A stretch of DNA of 64,000 nucleotides from assembly GCA_043758755.1 (NCBI GenBank), contig JAYVMW010000028.1:62001-126000 (forward strand). Reading direction: 5' to 3'. The stretch is from Solimicrobium sp043758755. Its GTDB lineage: Bacteria; Pseudomonadota; Gammaproteobacteria; Burkholderiales; Burkholderiaceae_D. The notes under the pieces were generated by a model that was not told where the DNA came from, did no database searches, and was given only the letters and a program-made list of their open reading frames with translations. Shown here piece by piece: positions 26,274 to 34,625 of the stretch (positions are counted from its first letter, which is position 1; every line of letters begins with the position of its first letter). The position numbers and the translations under genes were made by a program.

Positions 26274-26741
26274 ATGACGAATATCGCAAAAATCCTGCCG
26301 CTGACAAACGTAGTGCTCAATCTTGAAGTGTCGAGTAAAAAACGTGCGTTCGAACAGGCCGGACTCATCTTCGAAAATAATTGCGGCATCGCCCGCTCCA
26401 CGGTTTCTGAAAACCTGTTTGCACGTGAGCGACTTGGCTCCACCGGTTTGGGACATGGCGTGGCAATTCCGCATGGTCGCATCAAGGGTTTAAAAAAACC
26501 GGTAGCGGCATTTATTCGACTGGCCGAACCCATCCCGTTCGAATCGCCCGACAGTGAGCCGGTGCACCTGCTGATTTTTCTGTTAATGCCAGACAGTGTC
26601 ACCAAACAGCATCTGGCCATTCTGGCCGAAATTGCAGAAATGTTTTCCGATTCTTCAATACGCTCAGAACTGACCAATGAAGCTGACCCGGCTGCGGTTC
26701 ACAATCTGATCATGTCCTGGCAGCCTCAGATTACAGCCTGA
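26274..26741 (+). CDS. ptsN: PTS IIA-like nitrogen regulatory protein PtsN
   Basis: EIIA-Ntr of the regulatory nitrogen PTS, a cytoplasmic phosphoprotein that reports on nitrogen and potassium state. The 155-residue product carries the phosphorylation site His67 in VAIPHGR and the usual LGSTGLGHG leader. The ATG at 26274 is chosen over a GTG at 26235 because it gives the standard length. hprK follows after 79 bp and rapZ after that, the standard betaproteobacterial order; the usual hpf and rpoN are not adjacent here. Confidence 0.95.
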   Translation: MTNIAKILPLTNVVLNLEVSSKKRAFEQAGLIFENNCGIARSTVSENLFARERLGSTGLGHGVAIPHGRIKGLKKPVAAFIRLAEPIPFESPDSEPVHLLIFLLMPDSVTKQHLAILAEIAEMFSDSSIRSELTNEADPAAVHNLIMSWQPQITA

Positions 26742-26820
26742 CCAGGACAGCCGAATTCAGCTTTAGCAGATACTGCCATCCGGCAAGCAACTGGTTTCAC
26801 ACAAAGATCGTTTCATTTAC

Positions 26821-27795
26821 ATGGCAAATCCAAGCACCCTGTCGATACAAACAATTTACGAAGAAAATCGTGATTTATTAAAACTGGGTTGGTTTGCAGG
26901 CTGCTCAGGCGGCGATAAACTCATTTTTGGTGATGCCACCTCGGCCGCAGATCAGGTCGGCCACCTCAATTTAATCCATCCGGGCCGGATTCAAGTGTTA
27001 GGCCAGCAGGAAAAAGCCTACTACGAACGCATCTCTTCCAACACCCGCGCGCATCTGTTTCGCGATCTGGTCGCTGGCGGCACACCCGCGGTCATTATTG
27101 CGCAGGGTCTGGAAACACCCATGGATTTGATGGCGGTCTGTGATGAAAATAATATTCCGCTGTTTTCCACCCCTCTGCCTTCGGCGCAGGTGATCGATTT
27201 TTTACGGGTATTTTTATCCAAGCGTCTGGCACAGCAAACCACCATGCACGGTGTATTCATGGATGTGCTGGGTGTAGGCGTACTCATTACCGGAGACTCC
27301 GGACTGGGTAAAAGCGAACTCGGTCTGGAACTAATTTCCCGCAGCCACGGACTGGTTGCCGATGATGCTGTTGAATTTTCACGGATTGCGCCCAACATGA
27401 TTGAAGGACGCTGCCCGGCATTGCTGCAAAATCTGCTCGAAGTGCGCGGTCTGGGCCTGCTGGATATCCGGGCCATTTTTGGTGAGACCGCAGTGCGGCG
27501 CAAAATGCGCCTGAAACTGATTGTGCATCTGGTGCGCCGCAGCACCATGGAAGACAGTTTTGAAAGATTGCCGATCGATGCACAAACCGAAGACGTGCTG
27601 GGATTGCCGGTACGCAAAGTAACCATACCGGTGGCTGCCGGTCGCAATATTGCGGTGTTGCTTGAAGCGGCTGTCCGCAATACCATATTGCAGTTGCGCG
27701 GCATCGACACGCTGCAGATTTTTATGGAACGGCAACGTCTGGCCATGAGTGAGGATGAGCCTGACGATAAGGAAAGTGGCGAAACTGAAGATTAA
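26821..27795 (+). CDS. hprK: HPr kinase/phosphorylase
   Basis: Bifunctional enzyme that phosphorylates HPr on Ser and reverses the reaction; in proteobacteria it works with EIIA-Ntr and related PTS regulators. The 324-residue product has the N-terminal regulatory domain, the catalytic His143 and P-loop GDSGLGKS at 158-165, the acidic motif ADDAVEF, and the family signature EVRGLGLLDI. The C-terminus is acidic. The stop is 7 bp before rapZ. Confidence 0.96.
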   Translation: MANPSTLSIQTIYEENRDLLKLGWFAGCSGGDKLIFGDATSAADQVGHLNLIHPGRIQVLGQQEKAYYERISSNTRAHLFRDLVAGGTPAVIIAQGLETPMDLMAVCDENNIPLFSTPLPSAQVIDFLRVFLSKRLAQQTTMHGVFMDVLGVGVLITGDSGLGKSELGLELISRSHGLVADDAVEFSRIAPNMIEGRCPALLQNLLEVRGLGLLDIRAIFGETAVRRKMRLKLIVHLVRRSTMEDSFERLPIDAQTEDVLGLPVRKVTIPVAAGRNIAVLLEAAVRNTILQLRGIDTLQIFMERQRLAMSEDEPDDKESGETED

Positions 27796-27802
27796 AGGTT
27801 CT

Positions 27803-28666
27803 ATGCGTATTTTTCTCATTTCCTGCATTTCAGGCTCGGGCAAATCGGTGGCACTGAATGTGCTCGAAGATGCCGGTTTTTTTTGCGTGGACAACCTGCC
27901 GCCCGGACTGCTGCCGGCACTGATCAAAACCCTGGATCAGGACAAAATTGAAAACGTCGCCATCGCCATTGATGCGCGCAGTGCCAATTCGCTCGCCGGT
28001 CTGGTCAACAGCATTGAACAATTGAAATCTTCCGGACACCGGCTGGATCTTATTTTTTTAACCGCAAAAACCGAATCACTCATTACACGTTTTTCTGAAA
28101 CGCGGCGCAGCCACCCGCTTTCTCACCGGCTGTTGCCAGGACAAAATCCGAGCGACCCGCACACGCTGGTGGAATGCATCGAAATGGAAAGAAAATTGCT
28201 CAGCGATATGGAAGAAATCGCCGACGTGATCGATACTTCCGGACTGAAAACCAACCAGTTGCGCAGCTGGATCAAGGAATTGATTCAAATCGAGCACAAC
28301 ACGATGACGATTCTGTTCGAGTCATTCGCATTCAAAGTCGGCGTGCCGCTGAATGCCGATTTTGTCTTTGACGTGCGCACCCTGCCCAACCCGTTTTATG
28401 ACGTCAACCTGCGCACGCTGAGCGGTCAGGATTTGCCGGTGCAAATGTTTTTGGAAGATCAGCCCGAAGTACTGGACATGTTCAACGACATCAGCACCTT
28501 CCTCGAAAAATGGCTGCCGTCCTTCAAGAACGACAATCGCAGCTACCTGACGGTCTGCATCGGCTGCACCGGTGGACAGCATCGATCGGTGTATATGGTT
28601 GAGCAGCTGGCCCGGCGTTTTGGCCACGGCCAGCAGGTGGTAATCCGCCATCGCGAATTGAATTAA
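27803..28666 (+). CDS. rapZ: RNase adapter protein RapZ
   Basis: Nucleotide- and RNA-binding adapter that in enterobacteria directs cleavage of the GlmZ small RNA and so tunes glucosamine-6-phosphate synthesis. The 287-residue product has Walker A ISGSGKS at about 9-15, FFCVDNLP, DVRTLPNPFY and the closing GCTGGQHRSVY and VIRHRELN. The ATG at 27803 is chosen over an upstream start that would overlap hprK. It ends the ptsN-hprK-rapZ operon. Confidence 0.96.
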   Translation: MRIFLISCISGSGKSVALNVLEDAGFFCVDNLPPGLLPALIKTLDQDKIENVAIAIDARSANSLAGLVNSIEQLKSSGHRLDLIFLTAKTESLITRFSETRRSHPLSHRLLPGQNPSDPHTLVECIEMERKLLSDMEEIADVIDTSGLKTNQLRSWIKELIQIEHNTMTILFESFAFKVGVPLNADFVFDVRTLPNPFYDVNLRTLSGQDLPVQMFLEDQPEVLDMFNDISTFLEKWLPSFKNDNRSYLTVCIGCTGGQHRSVYMVEQLARRFGHGQQVVIRHRELN

Positions 28667-28695
28667 GCACCCGCAAGATCGAATCTGCGCTGCTT

Positions 28696-29856
28696 TTACA
28701 TCAATACCCCACGCATTTTTCTGCTCACATACCAAAGCGCTGCAACCGTAATCAGCGTGCAGCTCAACACCGGCGCGAGCATGTCGAGAGCGCTGACGAC
28801 TTCATTGTTCAGAATTTTCCCCATCAGCTGGTTCTGCGACAGCAGCGGCACCCATTTGAACCAGACCGGATCAGCGCCCTGTTTGAAAAGGCTGACCATC
28901 GAAATCAGCGGAGCAGCCACCACCAGAACGGTGCAGCGCGCCTGCGCTTCCTTGTGACTTTTCCCGTTGATGGCAATGGCAATCTGGGCTGCTGTCACCG
29001 CCAGACCCAGCGGCAGCAGCACCAGTATCAGCAGAATCAATTCCGTGTGACTGAACTGCAGCATGATGCGCATGTTTTCATTCCTGATCAGAAAGGAGGC
29101 CGGATAAATGCTCAGGACGCTGAATATCACGACCAGCATGGTCAGTGCTCCGACCGCCATCCACTTCCCGATGGTAAACGACCAGCCCGATACCGGATTC
29201 ATCATCAGGGGTTCCAGCGAGCCACGTTCCCGCTCGCCGGCCGAGGTATCTATCGCCGCATACAGACCAGCCGATACCATGGTCAGCATGAGCATCATGG
29301 ATAACGCGCCTTTGAGCTGCGCACCGGAATCCAGAGTGCGGCTTAAATGACGTTCACGCACATTGACTACATTTAATATGTCAGGCGATACGCCGCGCAT
29401 GGCCAGATTCAGTCCGGCCAGTTCCATGCCAAAGCCCTGCATCAGCCGCTTCAGGGGCGCCACACCGGACTGCGAATCCTGATTGGCCACATCCATGACG
29501 ATATACACGGTGGGGCGCTCACCGTTTGCGAGCTTTTCCTCAAAATCCGCACTGATCACCAATACCGGATCAATCAGGGTTTTGGTCTGGAGCTGGCTCT
29601 CGTAATCCGCCGGCGCAGGGCTGATCCGATAACCCTGGCGTTCGATGTAATTTTGCAGTATCGGTGCGTGCTCCAGTCCGGCAACCCAGATCTGCTTTTT
29701 TTCAAATTGGGTTTCATAGCGGTTGGCCGACTCGGACATGACTACCATCATGAACGGCATGCCAAACAGGGTGACCAGCATCACCATCAGGATGGTGCGC
29801 CGGTCGCGCAGAGCATCGATCAATTCCTTGGCTGCGATAATGAACGCGGTTTTCAA
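28696..29856 (-). CDS. ABC-2 type permease, NatB-like
   Basis: Membrane subunit of an ABC exporter. The 386-residue product has one N-terminal transmembrane helix (about 20-40), a periplasmic domain (about 45-180) and five or six helices to the C-terminus. The motif GERERGSLEPLMMNP is characteristic of NatB/ABC-2 Na+ efflux permeases. It overlaps the ATPase gene by 4 bp. The substrate (Na+, drug or lipid) cannot be told. Confidence 0.88.
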   Translation of the reverse strand: MKTAFIIAAKELIDALRDRRTILMVMLVTLFGMPFMMVVMSESANRYETQFEKKQIWVAGLEHAPILQNYIERQGYRISPAPADYESQLQTKTLIDPVLVISADFEEKLANGERPTVYIVMDVANQDSQSGVAPLKRLMQGFGMELAGLNLAMRGVSPDILNVVNVRERHLSRTLDSGAQLKGALSMMLMLTMVSAGLYAAIDTSAGERERGSLEPLMMNPVSGWSFTIGKWMAVGALTMLVVIFSVLSIYPASFLIRNENMRIMLQFSHTELILLILVLLPLGLAVTAAQIAIAINGKSHKEAQARCTVLVVAAPLISMVSLFKQGADPVWFKWVPLLSQNQLMGKILNNEVVSALDMLAPVLSCTLITVAALWYVSRKMRGVLM

Positions 29857-30635
29857 ACGGCACCCCGCGTTTCTGCTGCAAAAGCAAGTTTGACAAAGGC
29901 GTTTTCAAAATCGGTTTCCTGGGTCAGTGCCAGCAGCTCAGGCACACTGCCCTGCGCAGCGGTTGCGCCCTGCGCGACCACCACCACGTGATCGCAAAGT
30001 CGCTCCACTTCCTGCATGATGTGGGTTGAAAAAATGATGCATTTGGCCCCGCCCGGTTCGGAACACAGCCAGCGCAGAAATTCACGCAGGGCACGGGTGG
30101 AAAGCACATCCAATCCATTGGTAGGCTCATCGAGAATAATATTTTTAGGGTCATGTACCAGTGCGCGCGCCAGGGCGGTTTTCATTTTCTCTCCCTGACT
30201 GAAGCCTTCGCAGCGCCGGTCAATGAAGGCTTCTAATTCCAGCACTTCAGACAGCACATCGACGCGTGCATGGGCCTGCTCACGTGTCATGCCATGCAAT
30301 ACACCGTAATAAACAATATTCTCGCGTGCGGACAGGCGCGGATACAGGCCGCGCGCATCCGACAGCACGCCCATTTGTGCCTGAGTGGTTTGCCGGCCGG
30401 CCTGAACCGCCACACCATCCACCAGAATCTGCCCACTGTCCTGCTTTAACAGTGCAGCAATCATGCGCAGCGTGGTGGTTTTCCCGGCACCGTTGGCGCC
30501 CAGCAGACCGGTTATCTGGCCATCTTCGGCACAAAAGCTGACATTCCTGACAGCGTGCACCATTTCCGTCGGCCGCTGCCAGAAGGCGCCGGCCGGACGT
30601 TGGAACTGCTTGGATAAATTTTCTACCCGAATCAT
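29853..30635 (-). CDS. ABC transporter ATP-binding protein, NatA-like
   Basis: ATPase partner of the NatB-like permease. The 260-residue product has Walker A GANGAGKTT (about 45-53), the signature FSQGEKMK (an SQGE variant of LSGGQ), Walker B NIILDEPTNGLD and the switch His in FSTHIMQEVE. It starts 10 bp after the upstream hydrolase gene, which suggests a three-gene unit. Usual length. Confidence 0.92.
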   Translation of the reverse strand: MIRVENLSKQFQRPAGAFWQRPTEMVHAVRNVSFCAEDGQITGLLGANGAGKTTTLRMIAALLKQDSGQILVDGVAVQAGRQTTQAQMGVLSDARGLYPRLSARENIVYYGVLHGMTREQAHARVDVLSEVLELEAFIDRRCEGFSQGEKMKTALARALVHDPKNIILDEPTNGLDVLSTRALREFLRWLCSEPGGAKCIIFSTHIMQEVERLCDHVVVVAQGATAAQGSVPELLALTQETDFENAFVKLAFAAETRGAV

Positions 30636-30645
30636 GGCTGAACCT

Positions 30646-32130
30646 TCATGGCTGAACTTCTGACATTACTGCGGGCGCTATCCAGACACTGGGGCGCGGA
30701 ATCTGTGCCATGCAGGCAGTGTCGATATCGAGCGCCTGCCGGTCGGTTGGGGCACTGATAAATGCGGTAGCAAGGTCGGTCAGACAGGTCTGCTGCAACA
30801 TACCGTGCCCGGCGTGCTGCAAAACCAGCTGGCGGGCCATGGGGCCGAGCTTCGCAGCAATCTGTTGTGCATGCCAGGCCGGTGTGACCGGATCAATCCC
30901 GCCGCTGAGCAGCAATACCGGGGTTGCGCTGTGTGGTGTGACATAAAATCCGGCAGGCACTGCGCCGCGCGGCCATTGCGCGCACACCTTCAGATACTGG
31001 CGAGTTTGCAGTTCGCTGAAATCATTACCGGGCGCCGGTTTTTCGCTGCGGGTCAGGTTGTCAAATTCTTCCGAACAGACCGTGGAAAAATGCATGCCCA
31101 TGGCGACACTTCCAGGATTGGGCAAGGCGCCGCTGCCGCTCAACGCCAGCAATGGATTAAAGTTGCCCTGCCTGGCCTGTTCGATGGCGTGCGGCAACCC
31201 GGCACTGTTGACCGGAGAATACAGAATGCCGGTTACCCAGTGCAGGACATCGTTTCTGGTCACCAGCGCTTTGATCTGGTTACCCAGGCGCGGATGGGTG
31301 AGTGCAGTCTGGCGCGGCAGACTGTCAAGCAGATCTTTCCAGTCATTGCGCAGATTCGGGTAAGCGTTCTGACAACGCGGATCGGTTGCGCAATCGTTCA
31401 TCAAACTGGTCAATGCCTGTTGCACGTCGCCCCCGTTGAACATCCGATCCGGCTGCACTGCACCATCCAGAATGCTGCGCCGGACGTGTTGCGGATACTG
31501 GCGCTGATATTCCAGTGCTGCGCGGGTTCCGTACGAAATGCCGATCAGATCAATGGTGGAATAATGGAGCGCAGAACGCACCGCGTCCAGATCCTGCATG
31601 GCGATGCCGGTGGTATAAAAACGCAGATCGCCCCAAGGTAATTTCTCCAGCTGGTCGCGGCATTTGAGCATTTGCCGGATGCCATAATCAGCGTCACCGA
31701 TACCTTCTGTGCCATCATTTTCCGGACATTCCAGCGGCGCTGACTGTCCGGTACCACGCTGATCCACAAAGACCAGATCATGCCTGCGCTGTAGCTTTTC
31801 AAACACGGCCTGAATCCAGCTGGCGACTTTGATCGCACTTTGTCCTGGTCCGCCGGCCAGCAAAAATATCGGCTCAGGTTCCTTGTTTTTATCCCGCGCC
31901 GGTAACACAATGAAATGGATCGCGATCTGTTTGCCGTGCGGCTGATCAGGGTTCAGGGGACGCTGAATCTGACCGCAACGCACCTGCTGCGCAAATCCTT
32001 CCACGCGACAGGAATCAAGATCATCCGCGGCCCGAACAGAAGCACCGTGCATGAGCAGAATCAGCACTGCGCAGCGCGATAACCATCCCAGGCCCGGTTT
32101 CCGACTCCAGATTGTCGTTGCAACTGTCAT
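30646..32130 (-). CDS. Alpha/beta hydrolase with TAP-like C-terminal domain
   Basis: Exported serine hydrolase resembling tripeptidyl aminopeptidases of the SCO7095/TAP family. The 494-residue precursor has an N-terminal signal peptide ending near Ala-Asp-Asp (residues 33-36). The oxyanion region VDQRGTGQSAPL, the nucleophile elbow GISYGTRAA (catalytic Ser), the Asp in LLLSGGIDPVTP and the His in QHAGHGML are all visible. The TAP-like C-terminal domain is at about 390-480. Likely periplasmic peptide trimming; the substrate is not known. It may be co-transcribed with the ABC exporter. Confidence 0.88.
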   Translation of the reverse strand: MTVATTIWSRKPGLGWLSRCAVLILLMHGASVRAADDLDSCRVEGFAQQVRCGQIQRPLNPDQPHGKQIAIHFIVLPARDKNKEPEPIFLLAGGPGQSAIKVASWIQAVFEKLQRRHDLVFVDQRGTGQSAPLECPENDGTEGIGDADYGIRQMLKCRDQLEKLPWGDLRFYTTGIAMQDLDAVRSALHYSTIDLIGISYGTRAALEYQRQYPQHVRRSILDGAVQPDRMFNGGDVQQALTSLMNDCATDPRCQNAYPNLRNDWKDLLDSLPRQTALTHPRLGNQIKALVTRNDVLHWVTGILYSPVNSAGLPHAIEQARQGNFNPLLALSGSGALPNPGSVAMGMHFSTVCSEEFDNLTRSEKPAPGNDFSELQTRQYLKVCAQWPRGAVPAGFYVTPHSATPVLLLSGGIDPVTPAWHAQQIAAKLGPMARQLVLQHAGHGMLQQTCLTDLATAFISAPTDRQALDIDTACMAQIPRPSVWIAPAVMSEVQP

Positions 32131-32182
32131 TGCGGTCTCTCGGGTGGCATTGGAAAATTGAATTCTAACCCAAGGCGCTGCT

Positions 32183-33475
32183 TTACTTTTGTTCCTTGAA
32201 CACTTCCCCGCCCTTCATCACAAAATCCACCGAACGCAGCAATTTCACATCGGTCAACGGATTTCCTTTTACCGCGATCAGATCGCCATAGCGACCCACT
32301 TCAATGGCGCCCACGTCAGAGGTTCGCCCTAACGCCTGTGCTGCATTGACCGTGGCCGCCTGAATCGCCTGCAGCGGTGTCATGCCCCACTCCACCATGG
32401 TGGCGAACTGCATGGCGTTATTGCCATTGGGGTAAATTCCGCCGTCGGTACCGAATATCATTTTCACCCCGGCGTTGAGCGCATTGCGGAAATTCTGCCT
32501 CTGCTTCAAACCGATAGCACGTTCTTTATTCAGCGATTCTGCAAACACGCCATTCTTCTCACCTTCGGCCAGAATGTAATCGTCGTTATAGATATCCATG
32601 GAAAACCAGGTGCCATGCTTTTTGGCCAGCGCATACGCTTCATCATCGGCCAGACTGGCATGTTCAATGGTGTCAGCCCCTGCCCGAATCGCATCCTTGA
32701 TTCCGGCCGCGCCATGGGCATGCACTGCAACCTTCATGTCCAGCATGTGCGCTTCCTCAACGAGGGCCTGCATTTCAGTCAGCGAGTACTGTTGCCCGCT
32801 GACCGAATCGGTTTTTGAAAACACACCGCCAGTGGCACAGAATTTGATCACTTCCGCGCCATACTTCCTTAATTTCCGCACCGTCGCGCGGATTGCATCC
32901 GGACTGTCGGCAATGCCGATATTGGGAACGGTGATCGAAGGCGGAAAGTCGGAGGTATCGCAGTGTCCGCCGGTAGCGCCTATCATGTACGTGGCAGGAA
33001 CGATGCGCGGACCGGGAATCTGATGCTCTTCGATACCCTGCTTGATGGCGACGTCATCAAAATTATTTGATCCGACATTGCGCACTGTAGTAAAGCCGGC
33101 GGCCAGTGTCTTGGCGGCATTGGCAACACCTACCACGGTCCAGAAATTATCGGTGAATTCATAATTGCGATAGCCGCTGTATTTCGGGTCGCTCGTCAGA
33201 TGCACATGCATGTCGATCAAACCTGGCAGCAAGGTCATGCCGGGCAGGTCGACGCGGCGTGCGCCTGTCGGTATTGCCGCGCCCTGTTTGTCGATGCTGG
33301 CGATACGACCATCGCGTATCGTGACTTGCGGATGATCGATAATCTTGCCGGTGACGACATCAAGCATTTTTTCAGCGCTGACCACCACCACGGTCGGCTC
33401 GGCAGCAGTGGCAACAGACAGTGCGAATACCAGCGCAGCAATCAGTATTGTGCCCGCGGAATTGATTACCTTCAT
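32183..33475 (-). CDS. Exported amidohydrolase (Xaa-Pro/Arg dipeptidase-like)
   Basis: Metal-dependent amidohydrolase superfamily enzyme, 430 residues. An N-terminal signal peptide ends near Ala-Thr-Ala-Ala-Glu (residues 23-26). Metal ligands: HVH in MHVHLTSD, carboxylatable Lys in EVIKFCATGG, His in VAVHAHG, TIEHAS and Asp in FGTDGG. This set matches the dipeptidase-like and imidazolonepropionase-like clade, many of which cleave dipeptides. Probably periplasmic. It stands alone between the TAP hydrolase (52 bp) and mutY. Confidence 0.86.
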   Translation of the reverse strand: MKVINSAGTILIAALVFALSVATAAEPTVVVVSAEKMLDVVTGKIIDHPQVTIRDGRIASIDKQGAAIPTGARRVDLPGMTLLPGLIDMHVHLTSDPKYSGYRNYEFTDNFWTVVGVANAAKTLAAGFTTVRNVGSNNFDDVAIKQGIEEHQIPGPRIVPATYMIGATGGHCDTSDFPPSITVPNIGIADSPDAIRATVRKLRKYGAEVIKFCATGGVFSKTDSVSGQQYSLTEMQALVEEAHMLDMKVAVHAHGAAGIKDAIRAGADTIEHASLADDEAYALAKKHGTWFSMDIYNDDYILAEGEKNGVFAESLNKERAIGLKQRQNFRNALNAGVKMIFGTDGGIYPNGNNAMQFATMVEWGMTPLQAIQAATVNAAQALGRTSDVGAIEVGRYGDLIAVKGNPLTDVKLLRSVDFVMKGGEVFKEQK

Positions 33476-33506
33476 TCATTTCTCCTTTAGATTTTTATAA
33501 AAATGC

Positions 33507-34625
33507 TTACGTCACTGCATCGACCCATCCCAGCAGTTTTTTAATCGGTGCCGGCAATGGCGCGGCCTGAATTTTATCCAGCGGGCTCCAGAAATAGCGG
33601 ATTTCTGAAACCATTTCCGCTCTGGTTTTCAGCGTGCACAGGTAAGCACTGATCTCCAGTTTGAAATGGGTAAAACCGTGGTTGAATTGTTCCAGTGCCA
33701 GCACTGCATCAAGTTCGCCATAGGCCTGTGCTGCCTGCTGTATCTGTGCAGCCACCTGTTCAGGCGTCATGGCCTGATCGGCATCCAGTTCCGGCAAAGA
33801 ATACAGGCCGCCCCAGATACCGATTTCCGGACGCTTTTCCAGCAGAATCTGGCGCGACGCATCAACCAGCACAAGCATGCGCACCTGCCTGGTAGGAATC
33901 GATTTTTTGGGCTTTCTGGCGGGCAGTTCGGATACCCGGTCGGTGGCCAGTGCCACGCAGCTTTTTTGCAGCGGACAATCCTGGCAGCGCGGTCTGGTTC
34001 TGGTGCACAGGGTCGCACCCAGATCCATCAGACCCTGGGTATACGACTGGATTGCATCCGCGTCTTGCGGCATCAGGGCCTGAGCGCGCAGCCACAAATC
34101 CTGTTCCACCGCCTTGCTGGCCGGATAGCCTTCAATGCCAAAGACCCGTGTAAATACCCGCTTCACATTGCCATCCAGAATGGCAGCTCGGGCGCCATAA
34201 GAAAAGGCAGCAATGGCAGCAGCCGTGGAGCGGCCGATACCCGGAAGGTCGGCCAGCAATTCAGGACGGGATGGAAAATTTCCGTCGTATTCGAACACCA
34301 CGCGCCTGGCACACGCATGCAGATTGCGCGCACGCGTGTAATAGCCCAAGCCACTCCAGTGCGCCATGACCTGCTCGCTGCTGGCGTTGGCCAGACTGTG
34401 CACATCCGGAAAACTGGTCAGAAATTTTTGGTAGTAAGGAATGACTGCGGCAACCTGAGTCTGCTGCAGCATGATTTCTGACAACCAGACCCGGTAGGCA
34501 TCCCGGCTTTGCTGCCACGGCAGATTGTGTCTGCCATGCTGCTTTTGCCAGTGTATGACGGCCTGCGAAAAACCCGGGTCGGTGTATTTGTTGTCGCTAT
34601 TGTCTGGATACGCTAATTGCTTCAA
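33507..34625 (-). CDS. mutY: A/G-specific adenine DNA glycosylase MutY
   Basis: Removes adenine mispaired with 8-oxoguanine. The 372-residue product has catalytic Glu50 (LSEIMLQQTQ), the helix-hairpin-helix LPGIGRSTAA near 128-137, Asp151 in ILDGNVKR and the 4Fe-4S ligands Cys207, Cys214, Cys217 and Cys223. A NUDIX-like C-terminal domain that recognises 8-oxoG follows from about residue 245. It overlaps the dynamin gene by 4 bp. Confidence 0.96.
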   Translation of the reverse strand: MKQLAYPDNSDNKYTDPGFSQAVIHWQKQHGRHNLPWQQSRDAYRVWLSEIMLQQTQVAAVIPYYQKFLTSFPDVHSLANASSEQVMAHWSGLGYYTRARNLHACARRVVFEYDGNFPSRPELLADLPGIGRSTAAAIAAFSYGARAAILDGNVKRVFTRVFGIEGYPASKAVEQDLWLRAQALMPQDADAIQSYTQGLMDLGATLCTRTRPRCQDCPLQKSCVALATDRVSELPARKPKKSIPTRQVRMLVLVDASRQILLEKRPEIGIWGGLYSLPELDADQAMTPEQVAAQIQQAAQAYGELDAVLALEQFNHGFTHFKLEISAYLCTLKTRAEMVSEIRYFWSPLDKIQAAPLPAPIKKLLGWVDAVT